In this document: positions 8,363-17,227 of the stretch, piece by piece
How the letters are laid out: each line of letters starts with the position of its first letter
How positions within the stretch are numbered: position 1 is the first letter of the stretch
The notes under the pieces: generated by a model
Told to the model about the DNA's origin: nothing
Databases searched by the model: none
The model's input: only the letters and a program-made list of their open reading frames with translations
Translations under genes and position numbers: made by a program
DNA from: Burkholderiales bacterium
GTDB lineage: Bacteria; Pseudomonadota; Gammaproteobacteria; Burkholderiales; SG8-39
DNA: 64,000 nucleotides
Assembly (NCBI GenBank): GCA_017880775.1
Contig: JADGRQ010000012.1
Span: 1 to 64,000, forward strand
Direction of reading: 5' to 3'

Positions 8363-9904
8363 ATGGCGACGGCCGCGAAGGTGATCCCCAACCTGTACCG
8401 CGACTCCGTATCGCTGATGCAGCTCTCGGCTGCGCTCGCCGCGCTGCGCGGCATCGAGCAGGCCTCGGCCATCATGGCCACGCCTGCGAACCTCGCGCTG
8501 CTCGCCGAGGCCGGCCTCGAGACGGGGCGCATCGCACCGAGCCCCAACGACCTGCTGATCGCGGTGCGCGGCAAGAACCCCGCTGCGCTCGAAGCTGCGC
8601 TTGCTTCGGCCGTCGCCGAACTCGACCGGCCGCCGGCGTCTGCCGCGGCCGGCGGCCCGGCGCAGATGCCGCTGCGCAGCCTGCAGATGGCGCTCGCCGC
8701 ATCGCCCGCCGCGAACCTCGCCCTGATCTCCACGCCGGGCGAATACGCCGCGGCCGAGGCGATGAAGGCACTGCGCCTTGGCCTGAACGCGATGCTGTTC
8801 AGCGACAACGTGGCGCTGGATGACGAGGTCGCGCTCAAGCGCTACGCCGAGGCCCACGATCTGCTGGTGATGGGTCCGGATTGCGGCACCGCCATCATCA
8901 ACGGCGTGCCGCTCGGTTTCGCCAACGCGGTGCGGCGCGGCGCGATCGGCGTAGTCGGCGCTTCGGGCACCGGCACCCAGCAGGTGACGTGCCTGGTGCA
9001 TCGGCACGGCGCGGGCATATCGCATGCGATCGGCACCGGCAGCCACGACCTTCACAAGCAGGTCGGCGGCATTACCATGCTGCAGGGGATTCGCGCACTG
9101 GGCGGCGACAAGGCGACGAAGGCCATCGTGCTGGTGTCCAAGCCCCCGTCGCCCGAAGTAGCGCAAACGGTGCTTGCCGCGGCGCAAGCCTGCGGCAAGC
9201 CGGTGGTCGTGAACTTCGTAGGCGCTGCGCCCGAAAGCATCCGCGGCAAGAATCTGCATCCGGCCACCACGCTGGAGCACGCCGCGCTTGCTGCAGTGGC
9301 GCTGTCGCGCGGGCGCAAGCCGGCCGGAGCGCGCTCTGGCGCGTTGCCGCCGGTGCGCATCGGTCGCATGTCGAGCAGCCAGCGCTACGTGCGCGGCCTC
9401 TACAGCGGCGGGACCTTCTGCTACGAGGCCTCCGCGCTGCTCGGGGCCTCGCTCGGCGAGGTCTGGTCGAACGCGCCGGTCGATTCGAAGTATCGTCTCG
9501 CGAACGTGCGCAAGTCGAAAGGCCACACGCTGGTCGACCTCGGCGACGACGAGTTCACGCGCGGCCGCCCGCATCCGATGATCGACTTCCGGCTGCGCAA
9601 TGAACGCATCCTCGCGGAAGCAAACGATGCGGAAGTCGCGGTGATCCTGCTCGATGTGGTGCTCGGCTACGGCGCCCATCCAGACCCGGCGGCCGAGCTC
9701 GTTCCGGTGCTCCGGAAAGCGCAGGCCGCGGCACGCAGGAAGAAGCGCAGCATCGCCTTCGTCGGTTTCGTCTGCGGGACGGAACTCGACCCGCAGGGTC
9801 TGGAGGGACAGGAGGGGGCCCTGCGCGCTGCGGGAATGATCCTTACCGCGAGCAACGCGCAAGCCGTGCGCCTTGCTGCGTCGATCGCAGGAAAACGCCG
9901 ATGA
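8363..9904 (+). CDS. fdrA: FdrA/AllF-like acyl-CoA synthetase-fold protein
   Basis: Homologue of E. coli FdrA (AllF), a subunit of the oxamate carbamoyltransferase AllFGH of anaerobic allantoin breakdown. The fold is related to succinyl-CoA synthetase. The N-terminal region (YRDSVSLMQL, ATPANLALL) matches FdrA, and a Rossmann-like CoA-ligase segment (GVVGASGTGTQQVT) lies near 195-210. At 513 residues it is slightly shorter than E. coli FdrA (about 555). No Shine-Dalgarno precedes the ATG and a TACAAT -10 element ends only six bases upstream, so the mRNA may be leaderless. It overlaps the DUF1116 gene by ATGA. No AllH (DUF2877) partner exists in the window. Confidence 0.9.
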   Translation: MATAAKVIPNLYRDSVSLMQLSAALAALRGIEQASAIMATPANLALLAEAGLETGRIAPSPNDLLIAVRGKNPAALEAALASAVAELDRPPASAAAGGPAQMPLRSLQMALAASPAANLALISTPGEYAAAEAMKALRLGLNAMLFSDNVALDDEVALKRYAEAHDLLVMGPDCGTAIINGVPLGFANAVRRGAIGVVGASGTGTQQVTCLVHRHGAGISHAIGTGSHDLHKQVGGITMLQGIRALGGDKATKAIVLVSKPPSPEVAQTVLAAAQACGKPVVVNFVGAAPESIRGKNLHPATTLEHAALAAVALSRGRKPAGARSGALPPVRIGRMSSSQRYVRGLYSGGTFCYEASALLGASLGEVWSNAPVDSKYRLANVRKSKGHTLVDLGDDEFTRGRPHPMIDFRLRNERILAEANDAEVAVILLDVVLGYGAHPDPAAELVPVLRKAQAAARRKKRSIAFVGFVCGTELDPQGLEGQEGALRAAGMILTASNAQAVRLAASIAGKRR

Positions 9905-11328
9905 GCACCTTGTTCTCCCGACCGCTTTCGGTCCTCAACGTGGGCGTCGGCTCGTTTGCGCAGGCCATCAGGCAAGCCGGCGGCGAGGCTACGCACATCG
10001 AGTGGGCGCCGCCCGCGAATGGAGACCGCGCCGCGGGTGCCGCGCTCAGCCGCATGGTGAACCATCCACGGGTCGAAGCCGCGAACGCAAAAGCGGTCGA
10101 ACGCCTGCTCGCGGCGCAACCCCGGTTGGAGGGAATAGGCATCGCCGGTGATGCATTGCCCGGAATGGGCAAGCGCATGGTCCTGCACGCCGGGCCGCCG
10201 ATCGAATGGACACGCATGTGCGGCCCGATGAAGGGCGCAATCGCCGGCGCGATCCTGCTCGAGGGCTGGGCCGACAGCGAGAAGGAAGCTCAGGCACTCG
10301 CGGCGGGCGGAAAAATCGATTTCGAGCCCTGCCATCACCACGCGGCGGTCGGGCCGATGGCAGGCATCATCAGCCCGTCAATGCCGGTGTGGGTGGTGAA
10401 GAACGCGACCGATGGCAACCTCGCCTACAGCAACCTGAACGAAGGCCTCGGCAAGGTGCTGCGTTTCGGCGCCAACAGCCCGGAGGTGATCGCGCGACTG
10501 AAGTGGATGCAGAGCACGCTCGCACCCACGCTGCGTGCCGGGCTGGACAAGCTCGGCGTACTCGACCTCAAACCGCTGATGGCACAGGCGCTGCACATGG
10601 GCGACGAGGTGCACAACCGCAACACCGCCGCGTCGGCATTGCTCATCAAGCGGCTGGTGCCGGCGCTATTGAAAAGCGGCGCGCCGGCTTCCGATGTCGC
10701 CGCGACGATCGAATTCATGGCTGCCAACGACCATTTCTTCCTCAACATCTCGATGGCCGCGTGCAAGTCCATGCTGGACGCCGCGCACGGCATTCCGGAC
10801 AGCAGCCTCGTCACCGCAATGGCGCGTAACGGCGTCGATTTCGGCATCCGCGTGAGTGGGCTGGGCGAGCGCTGGTTTGCCACGCCCGCGCCGGTCGTGC
10901 ACGGGCTGTACTTTGCCGGTTATTCGATGGCCGATGCCGCGCCGGATCTCGGCGACAGCGCGATCACCGAGACCGCGGGCCTGGGCGGCTTCGCGATGGC
11001 GGCGGCGCCCGCGATCGTCAAGTTCGTGGGCGGCAATGCACAGGACGCGCTCGCCAATACGCTCGCCATGACGCATATCACGTTGAAGCGCAACGGCGCA
11101 TTCACGCTGGCGGCGCTCGATTTTGCCGGCACGCCCTGCGGCATCGACGCCCGGCGTGTGGTCGATACCGGGATCCTGCCGATCATCAACACAGGCATTG
11201 CGCACAAGGCGCCCGGAGTAGGACAGATCGGCGCAGGCGTCACGCGCGCGCCGCTGGCCTGCTTCACTCAGGCTGTCAGCGCGCTGGCGCGCTCCATCGA
11301 GTCGCTGGCGGACTCGGGCAAGGCGTAG
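9901..11328 (+). CDS. DUF1116 protein, AllG/YlbE-like
   Basis: Homologue of YlbE (AllG), the second subunit of the FdrA-linked carbamoyltransferase, 475 residues. Family-typical segments include GVGSFAQAI near the start, the histidine-rich DFEPCHHHAAVGPMAG and ANDHFFLNISMAACK. It starts within the ATGA overlap with fdrA and is followed 2 bp later by carbamate kinase, so stoichiometric co-expression is likely. With FdrA it presumably moves a carbamoyl group from a ureido compound to phosphate. In E. coli the donor is oxalurate and AllH is also required; AllH is absent here, so the substrate may differ. Confidence 0.88.
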   Translation: MSTLFSRPLSVLNVGVGSFAQAIRQAGGEATHIEWAPPANGDRAAGAALSRMVNHPRVEAANAKAVERLLAAQPRLEGIGIAGDALPGMGKRMVLHAGPPIEWTRMCGPMKGAIAGAILLEGWADSEKEAQALAAGGKIDFEPCHHHAAVGPMAGIISPSMPVWVVKNATDGNLAYSNLNEGLGKVLRFGANSPEVIARLKWMQSTLAPTLRAGLDKLGVLDLKPLMAQALHMGDEVHNRNTAASALLIKRLVPALLKSGAPASDVAATIEFMAANDHFFLNISMAACKSMLDAAHGIPDSSLVTAMARNGVDFGIRVSGLGERWFATPAPVVHGLYFAGYSMADAAPDLGDSAITETAGLGGFAMAAAPAIVKFVGGNAQDALANTLAMTHITLKRNGAFTLAALDFAGTPCGIDARRVVDTGILPIINTGIAHKAPGVGQIGAGVTRAPLACFTQAVSALARSIESLADSGKA

Positions 11329-11330
11329 CG

Positions 11331-12278
11331 ATGGCCTCGCGCGGGATCGCGGTCGTGGCGATCGGCGGCAACGCGCTGATCCGCGACCGGCACCATGAAT
11401 CGATTCCCGACCAATACCGGATGGTCGCCGGCATCGCGGTGGATATCGCCGGAATGATCGTGGAAGGCTGGAACGTCGTGGTGACGCACGGCAATGGCCC
11501 GCAGGTCGGATTCATCCTGCGGCGCTCGGAACTCTCGATCCACGAAGTGCCGCCGGTGCCGATGGACTACGCCGGCGCCGACATCCAGGGTGGGGTGGGC
11601 TATATGTTCGTACGCGCCTTGCGCAACGAATTCCGCCGTCGCGGCATGGCGCGGCAGGCGGTGGCGGTAATCACGCAAACCGTGGTCGACCGCGCCGATC
11701 CGGCATTCGCCAATCCGACCAAGCCGATCGGCTCGCACATGGAAGAAGCGAAGGCCAAGAGCCTCGCGCTCAAATATCGCTGGACCGTGCGCGAGGACGC
11801 GGGGCGCGGCTGGCGGCGCGTCGTGCCTTCGCCAAAACCGACGGCGATCGTCGAAACCGATGTCATCCGGCACATGGCCACCGCCGGATATGTGGTGGTG
11901 GCCTGCGGCGGCGGCGGGATTCCGGTGGTTGAGGATGAGAACGGCGACCTGTGCGGCGTCGAGGCGGTGATCGACAAAGACTTAGCCTCCAGCCTGCTCG
12001 CGCGCAGCCTCGGCGCTGAGGCGCTGGTGCTGCCCACCGGCGTCGAGAAGGTAGCGCTCGATTTCAACAAGCCGACGCAGCGCTGGCTGGAAAAAATGAC
12101 CCTTGCCGAGGCGAAGCGCTATTCGGCCGAAGACCAGTTCGACAAGGGCAGCATGGGGCCGAAGGTCGCCGCGCTGATCGACTTCGTCGAGGGCGGCGGC
12201 AAGCTCGGCCTGATCACCAACCCGCCGAACCTGCCGCGCGCGCTGCGCGGCGAGACGGGAACGCGGGTGGTCGCCTGA
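11331..12278 (+). CDS. arcC: Carbamate kinase
   Basis: Carbamate kinase of the amino-acid kinase fold, 315 residues, the normal length. The N-terminal AIGGNAL and THGNGPQVG loops bind nucleotide and carbamoyl phosphate, and the glycine-rich CGGGGIPVV segment is conserved. Located directly behind fdrA and DUF1116, it would convert the carbamoyl phosphate they make into ATP, ammonia and CO2, as AllK does in E. coli. No arginine deiminase or ornithine carbamoyltransferase gene is nearby, which argues against the arginine pathway. Its stop lies 3 bp from the convergent TAXI receptor stop. Confidence 0.95.
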   Translation: MASRGIAVVAIGGNALIRDRHHESIPDQYRMVAGIAVDIAGMIVEGWNVVVTHGNGPQVGFILRRSELSIHEVPPVPMDYAGADIQGGVGYMFVRALRNEFRRRGMARQAVAVITQTVVDRADPAFANPTKPIGSHMEEAKAKSLALKYRWTVREDAGRGWRRVVPSPKPTAIVETDVIRHMATAGYVVVACGGGGIPVVEDENGDLCGVEAVIDKDLASSLLARSLGAEALVLPTGVEKVALDFNKPTQRWLEKMTLAEAKRYSAEDQFDKGSMGPKVAALIDFVEGGGKLGLITNPPNLPRALRGETGTRVVA

Positions 12279-12281
12279 CGA

Positions 12282-13226
12282 TCAGGGTTTGATGAGGCCG
12301 GCTTCGCGGTAATAGCGCAACACGCCCGCATGAAGTTGCTCGGGTTTCGCAGCCGCTACGGTGTTCGCCGCCGTCGTCTCTTTCGCCACCGCGAGGCGCT
12401 GCCCGAGCTGCGCCTCGCCCAGATGCAGTGCGCGCGCGAGCCGGTACGCGACGGACTCATCCAGCCCGGGGCGCGCCATGATGAAACTCCACGAACCCAG
12501 CGACTGGATAGGCTCGGTTTGCCCCGGGTACGTATTCGCAGGCACCGTGAGGGCGCGCAGAAAGGCGTGCTTTGCGAGGATGCGGCGAATGCCGTCGGCG
12601 TCCGGAACGATGAAGCGCGCGCCGCCCGGGCTCTCCGCCATCGCCTTGAAGCCGGGCCAGCCGAGACCGCCGCCCCACAGCGCCGCAGCCTGGCCATCGA
12701 GCACCATTTTCGGCCCGTCTCCAGCACGATCGAGGTACTGCGCGTTGAAATCCCGCTCCATGTCGAGGCCGATGCCGTCGAGGACGTAGCGCGCAAGCAC
12801 TACCAATCCGGAACCTTTCGCGCCGAACACGACCGTTTTGCCCTTCAGGTCCTCGATCGAACGCGCCGGCGAATCGGCCCGCAGCACGAACATCCCCGGA
12901 GAGGAATACATCGCCGCCAGCACGCGCAGGTCCGCCTTCGGCCGGCCGATTCCAGAGAGCGCCTCGTGCACGACTTCGCCGGTGACGAGGCCGAGGTCGA
13001 TCTTTCCTGCGTCGAGCAGCGGCACATTCTCGGTGCTGCCCTTGGTATTGCGCGGCTGGACGTCGAGCGTGGGATCGGTCGCGTTGATCGTGTCGGCGAC
13101 GGCCTGACCGTACAACGGGAAACCCCCGCCTGGGGTTGCGGTGCCGAGCGTCACTGCGATTTTGTCAGACGCCATCGAGACTCCAGACAACAACGCCAGA
13201 GAGAAAGCTGCGCACCGGCAGATCAT
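12282..13226 (-). CDS. TAXI-family TRAP transporter solute-binding protein
   Basis: Periplasmic receptor of the TRAP-associated extracytoplasmic immunogenic (TAXI) family, about 314 residues. A signal peptide (MICRCAAFSLALLSGVSMA) precedes the mature SDKIAVTLGTATPGGGFPLYG, a TAXI hallmark. I prefer the ATG at 13226; a GTG at 13244 is possible, and neither has a clear Shine-Dalgarno. No DctQM-type membrane component is in the window. It lies 46 bp behind the AMP-ligase gene and may be the last gene of that operon, suggesting uptake of the acid that the ligase activates. Confidence 0.88.
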   Translation of the reverse strand: MICRCAAFSLALLSGVSMASDKIAVTLGTATPGGGFPLYGQAVADTINATDPTLDVQPRNTKGSTENVPLLDAGKIDLGLVTGEVVHEALSGIGRPKADLRVLAAMYSSPGMFVLRADSPARSIEDLKGKTVVFGAKGSGLVVLARYVLDGIGLDMERDFNAQYLDRAGDGPKMVLDGQAAALWGGGLGWPGFKAMAESPGGARFIVPDADGIRRILAKHAFLRALTVPANTYPGQTEPIQSLGSWSFIMARPGLDESVAYRLARALHLGEAQLGQRLAVAKETTAANTVAAAKPEQLHAGVLRYYREAGLIKP

Positions 13227-13272
13227 CAATAAAGAATACACCACACCGCAGCGCTGAATTAGCCCAGGCCCG

Positions 13273-14847
13273 TCAGCCCAGACCGAACTCGCGCAAAGCG
13301 TGCTCCCTGAGCTTCGCCTTCTGCACCTTGCTCGAGCCCGTCATGCCGAGCGAGTCGAATTCCGCGACGATTTTCACGTAGCGCGGCGCCTTGAAACCGG
13401 CGCAGCGCGGCCGGCACCACTCGATCAGTTCCTGCGGCTCGAGCGCAGCGCCGGACTTGAGCATCACGTAGGCGCAGGGCACTTCGCCGAGGCGCGCATC
13501 GGGCACGCCGATCACCTGCGCGAATGCGATCGCCGGATGCGCGTGCAGCAATTCCTCCACTTCGAGCGGCGAAACGTTTTCGCCGCCGACGCGGAAGATA
13601 TCTTTCAGCCGGCCTGTGAACCGCAACCGTCCCGCATCGTCGATCGCGCCGAGATCGCCGGTATGCAGCCAGCCTTCTGCGTCGATCGCTTTTGCCGTTT
13701 CCTCCGGCAAGTTCCAGTAACCCTTCATCACGCTCCAGCCGCGCACCAGGATCTCGCCGCGCATCTCGCCACTCGTCGCAATGCGAACCTCCATGCCGGG
13801 ATGCGGAAACGCGGCGCCGCTTCTCCTGACATCGAACGGCTCCTGCCACGAGGACATCACCACGTTGGGCGACGCTTCCGACAATCCGTAGGCGAGGCAC
13901 AGGCCTTCCATTCCCATCAGCGTGCGAATCCTGTCCATCACCTCCGGACCCGCCGCCGCCCAACCGCCGCGCAATTGCAACCGCGCGCGATTGAAGTCCG
14001 GATGGGCGAGCAGCATCTGGAAAATGGTGTCGTTGCCCGACATCAGCGTGGCGCGCTCGGCATACATCAATGCGAGCGCTTCGCCCGGTGCGAAGGCCGG
14101 CGTGGTCAGCAGGCATGCGCCGGAAGTCAGCGCCACCAGCAGCGAAAGGGTGGTGCCGGCCACATGGTAGAACGGGCGCGGCGAATAGTAGCGGTCCTCC
14201 GCGCGCGCGCCGATGCGCCGCGCTGCGCAGTACGCATTGCCGAGCATGCCGTGGTGCGTCAACTGCGCGCCCTTCGGAAACGACGTGGTGCCGGAGGTGT
14301 ACTGGATCAGCAGCACGTCGTCTGGCTTCGACAAAGCTTCAGCTTCGAGCAGCCGGACGACCGGTACCGCGTGGCCCGAATGCAGGAATGAATTCCATTG
14401 CACGGTGTCCACGGCAATGCCGGATTCGAGCCGGGCCGGGATTTCCCGCAGCATGGCTGCAAAGTCGATGTTGAGGAAACGTTCGACGTAAAACAGATAC
14501 CGGATTCCAGCCTGCCCGAGACAGTATTCGAGCTCGCTCTTCTTGAAGCGCGTGTTCACCGGCACGGTCACCGCGCCAATGCGGGCTGCGGCGAGGAACA
14601 GCACCACCCACTCGGCGGTGTTGCCCATCAGGATGCCGATATGCCCGCCGCGCTTCACGCCGAGCGCGATCAGTGCCCGCGCCGCGAGGCGGCTCCGCTC
14701 CTCCAGCGCGCGCCAGGTGAGCCGCGTGCCGCCGGCCACCAGAGCTTCCGCTTCGCCGTGGGCGGCGGCCTGCTCGTGCAGCAGCGAAGCAAGCGTGCGC
14801 CGCGGCGGCGGCGTTTCTTCCGCGAGCCACCCCGGCCGCTCGCTCAT
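13273..14847 (-). CDS. AMP-forming acyl-CoA synthetase/ligase
   Basis: ANL-superfamily ligase, 524 residues, activating a carboxylic acid to its CoA thioester through an acyl-adenylate. The phosphate loop YTSGTTSFPKG, the GWLHTGDLGAIDD core and the hinge FTGRLKDIFRVGGENVSP are intact, and a C-terminal Lys in GSSKVQKAKL fits the adenylation lysine. It overlaps the upstream crotonase gene by ATGA. With CaiB and crotonase genes in one operon it likely initiates degradation of an aromatic, alicyclic or carnitine-like acid. Substrate specificity is not evident. Confidence 0.92.
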   Translation of the reverse strand: MSERPGWLAEETPPPRRTLASLLHEQAAAHGEAEALVAGGTRLTWRALEERSRLAARALIALGVKRGGHIGILMGNTAEWVVLFLAAARIGAVTVPVNTRFKKSELEYCLGQAGIRYLFYVERFLNIDFAAMLREIPARLESGIAVDTVQWNSFLHSGHAVPVVRLLEAEALSKPDDVLLIQYTSGTTSFPKGAQLTHHGMLGNAYCAARRIGARAEDRYYSPRPFYHVAGTTLSLLVALTSGACLLTTPAFAPGEALALMYAERATLMSGNDTIFQMLLAHPDFNRARLQLRGGWAAAGPEVMDRIRTLMGMEGLCLAYGLSEASPNVVMSSWQEPFDVRRSGAAFPHPGMEVRIATSGEMRGEILVRGWSVMKGYWNLPEETAKAIDAEGWLHTGDLGAIDDAGRLRFTGRLKDIFRVGGENVSPLEVEELLHAHPAIAFAQVIGVPDARLGEVPCAYVMLKSGAALEPQELIEWCRPRCAGFKAPRYVKIVAEFDSLGMTGSSKVQKAKLREHALREFGLG

Positions 14848-15593
14848 TGATCCGGTTTCCTGCCGAATGCGGCGATGTTGCTCTTCCAGTCGGTGGCGGC
14901 GAGGTTTTCCTCGATCGCCTCGATCTCCACCGCGAGCGCGCCCTTGCGCCCGAGCTCCGTGCCGCGATCGACGCAGCGCTTGGCCAGCGCGATCGATCCC
15001 GCCGGCGCCTTGGCAATGATGCGCGCCGCCTCCAGCGCCGCTTCGAGCACCTTGTCCTCGGCGAGCACGCGGTTGACGAACCCCGCTTCGAGTGCCTCGT
15101 CCGCGGACAATACGCGGCCGGTGAAGAGCATTTCCTTGGCGAGGCGCTCACCGAGGATGCGCGGCAGGCGTTGCGTCGCACCCACGGTGCCCCACAGCGC
15201 TTCCGGCGTGCGGAAGCTGGCTTTCTCGGTGCAGTAGACGAAGTCGCAGGATGCGGCGATCTCGCAACCCGAGCCGACACAGGCGCCCTGCACCACCGCG
15301 ATCGCCGGTTTCGGGAACGACTCGATCGCGTCGTAAGCCTCGAAGGCCTTCATGCGGCGCGCGCGTGTCTGCGCGGCATCCATGCCCTGACGTTCCTTGA
15401 GGTCCGCGCCGGCGCAGAACACCGGGCCGTGCGCGCGCAAGATCGCCACGCGCACGGTCTCGTCGTTCGCGAGGCGGCGCATCGCCGCGCCCAGTTCCTC
15501 GCACATTTGCAGGTTGAGCGCGTTGCGGCTCTCCGGCCGGTTGAGGATCACGTGCGCAATCCCGTCACTCGCCAGCACCAGGACCGTGCTCAT
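14844..15593 (-). CDS. Enoyl-CoA hydratase/isomerase (crotonase)
   Basis: Crotonase-fold enzyme of 249 residues acting on an enoyl- or acyl-CoA. The oxyanion-hole segments FCAGADLKER and GSGCEIA are present. Both acidic residues equivalent to rat hydratase Glu144 and Glu164 are retained (CEI and PEA), so true hydratase activity is plausible. The start overlaps the CaiB stop by one base (TGATG) and its own stop overlaps the ligase start (ATGA), showing tight translational coupling in a ligase/CoA-transferase/hydratase operon. Confidence 0.9.
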   Translation of the reverse strand: MSTVLVLASDGIAHVILNRPESRNALNLQMCEELGAAMRRLANDETVRVAILRAHGPVFCAGADLKERQGMDAAQTRARRMKAFEAYDAIESFPKPAIAVVQGACVGSGCEIAASCDFVYCTEKASFRTPEALWGTVGATQRLPRILGERLAKEMLFTGRVLSADEALEAGFVNRVLAEDKVLEAALEAARIIAKAPAGSIALAKRCVDRGTELGRKGALAVEIEAIEENLAATDWKSNIAAFGRKPDQ

Positions 15594-16777
15594 CAGATCA
15601 CCTTGCGCGAGCGCAGATCGGCGAGGCGTTCGGCGGAATAGCCGAGGCGCGCGGCCAGTACCGCGTCGGTGTGCTCGCCGAGCGATGGCGGGCGGCCGAA
15701 GCCGGGGTCGTCGTAGCCATCGAACTTGTACGGAAGCCCGAGGCCCTTGAAGCGGCCCACGCCCGGATAGTCGAATTCACGCACCAGGCCGCGCGCCGCG
15801 ACGTGCGGATCGCCGAGGATCTCGGCCACATCGTTTACCGGTCCCACCGGAACTTCCGCGGCATCGAGCTTCGCGATCAGTTCGGCGCGCGTGAGCTGCC
15901 CGATCGCGCGCGTCAGTCCGCGCATCAGTTCATCGCGATGTTGCACACGCAACGCGTTGTTTGCGAAGCGCGCGTCCGCGCCCCACTGCTCGAGCCCGAG
16001 CGCGACGCACAGCGGCATCCAATGCTGGTCGCTCGCGGTGATGTGGGCGAAGCGCCCATCACGGCACTTGAAGCTTGCCGAGGGCACGCGTCCCGGGTGT
16101 TCGGTCCCGAGCCTCGCCGGCACCTCGCCGAACGCGAAGTACCGCGCGGCGGCCAGCGTCAGCAGGCTTACCTGGCCATCGAGCATGGAGAAATCCACGT
16201 GGCATCCTTCGCCTGTCGTCGTTCGCCCGGCAAGCGCCGAAAGAATTGCGATCGCGACCCACAGGCCGGAAGTCAGGTCGGCCACTGGCAGGCCGGGTTT
16301 CACCGGCCCGCCGCCGCGTTCGCCGGTGAGGCTCATGATCCCGCCCATGGCCTGGAAGACGGTGTCGTAGCCCTTCTTGTGCGCGTAAGGCCCGGTCTGG
16401 CCAAAACCGGTGCAGGAAACGTAGACCAGGCGCGGGTTGATCGGCTTCAGCGCCGCGTAATCGAGCCCGCTCTTCGCGAGCGTGCCGACCGGAAAATTCT
16501 CGACCAGCACGTCCGCCTGCGCCGCGAGTTCGCGGATGATGGCCTGACCCTCCGCGGAGCGGAAATTGACCGTGACCGACAGTTTGCTGCGGTTGCACGC
16601 AAAGTAATAAGCGCTGTCGGCGGCGAGTTGCGGCTCGAACGAACGCGTCTCGTCGCCCACGCCCGGCTGCTCGACCTTGATGACGGACGCGCCGAGCTCG
16701 GCGAGCAGCATGCTCGCGAACGGGCAGGCCAGCACGCGCGACAGGTCGAGGATGACCAGCGAATCGAGGGGACGCAC
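15593..16777 (-). CDS. CaiB/BaiF family CoA-transferase (family III)
   Basis: Class III CoA-transferase, 394 residues, moving CoA between acids. The N-terminal LILDLSRVLACPFASMLLAELGA-type segment (positions about 7-30) is diagnostic, and the catalytic Asp is expected in PVADLTSG near residue 165. The C-terminal GEHTDAVLA motif is also typical. The gene is second in the operon, 1 bp behind DUF2237 and overlapping the crotonase by one base. It may recycle CoA from a product to the incoming acid, complementing the AMP-ligase. Donor and acceptor are unknown. Confidence 0.93.
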   Translation of the reverse strand: MRPLDSLVILDLSRVLACPFASMLLAELGASVIKVEQPGVGDETRSFEPQLAADSAYYFACNRSKLSVTVNFRSAEGQAIIRELAAQADVLVENFPVGTLAKSGLDYAALKPINPRLVYVSCTGFGQTGPYAHKKGYDTVFQAMGGIMSLTGERGGGPVKPGLPVADLTSGLWVAIAILSALAGRTTTGEGCHVDFSMLDGQVSLLTLAAARYFAFGEVPARLGTEHPGRVPSASFKCRDGRFAHITASDQHWMPLCVALGLEQWGADARFANNALRVQHRDELMRGLTRAIGQLTRAELIAKLDAAEVPVGPVNDVAEILGDPHVAARGLVREFDYPGVGRFKGLGLPYKFDGYDDPGFGRPPSLGEHTDAVLAARLGYSAERLADLRSRKVI

Positions 16778-16778
16778 G

Positions 16779-17165
16779 CTAGTTGAGATCGAGCGCGTGG
16801 CGCTTGAGCGCCGACAGCGGCGCGTAACGCAACACGTTCTCGTGCGTGGACTCGAGCACCACCAGCGGCGCGTGGCCCGCCTCCCAGGCCTCGATCCAGC
16901 GCAGCACGTGCAGGCACCAGCGGTCGCCCGGCTTCAGGCCGCGGAAGCGCAGCTCCGGGCGCGGCGTGACCAGATCGTTGCCCTTGGAGACGCTGAACTC
17001 GAGGAACTCGGCGGTGGCGCGTATGCACACCAGGTGCGCGACGCCCTGCGCGCCGTGCGTCGCGCAGGAACCATCGCGGAAAAAACCCGTGAGCGGCGCG
17101 TAGCTGCAAGCCATCAACTCGCCGCCGAGGACGTTCCTTTCTCCCGTGATGACCTTCTCACCCAT
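16779..17165 (-). CDS. DUF2237 family protein
   Basis: Conserved small soluble protein, 128 residues, full length for DUF2237. The family signature is clear: NVLGGELMACSYAPLTGFFRDG at the N-terminus (positions about 11-32), CATHGAQGVAHLVC, and GDRWCLHVLRWIEAW near the C-terminus. Conserved Cys and His residues could bind a metal, but no activity is established. It is the first gene of the CoA operon, 1 bp ahead of the CaiB-like gene, and diverges from the protocatechuate dioxygenase genes across 62 bp. Confidence 0.9.
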   Translation of the reverse strand: MGEKVITGERNVLGGELMACSYAPLTGFFRDGSCATHGAQGVAHLVCIRATAEFLEFSVSKGNDLVTPRPELRFRGLKPGDRWCLHVLRWIEAWEAGHAPLVVLESTHENVLRYAPLSALKRHALDLN

Positions 17166-17227
17166 CGCGCGTATCTTACCGCTGCGGACTGATTGACGGA
17201 GCCGTTGCGCTGCGGGAGACTCCCGCC

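Noticed and set aside
8311-8838. Long in-frame N-terminal extension of allophanate hydrolase into the fdrA gene
   Set aside because: It is the antisense of fdrA, low in complexity (Ala/Ser/Arg), and homology plus a Shine-Dalgarno begin only at GTG 8310.
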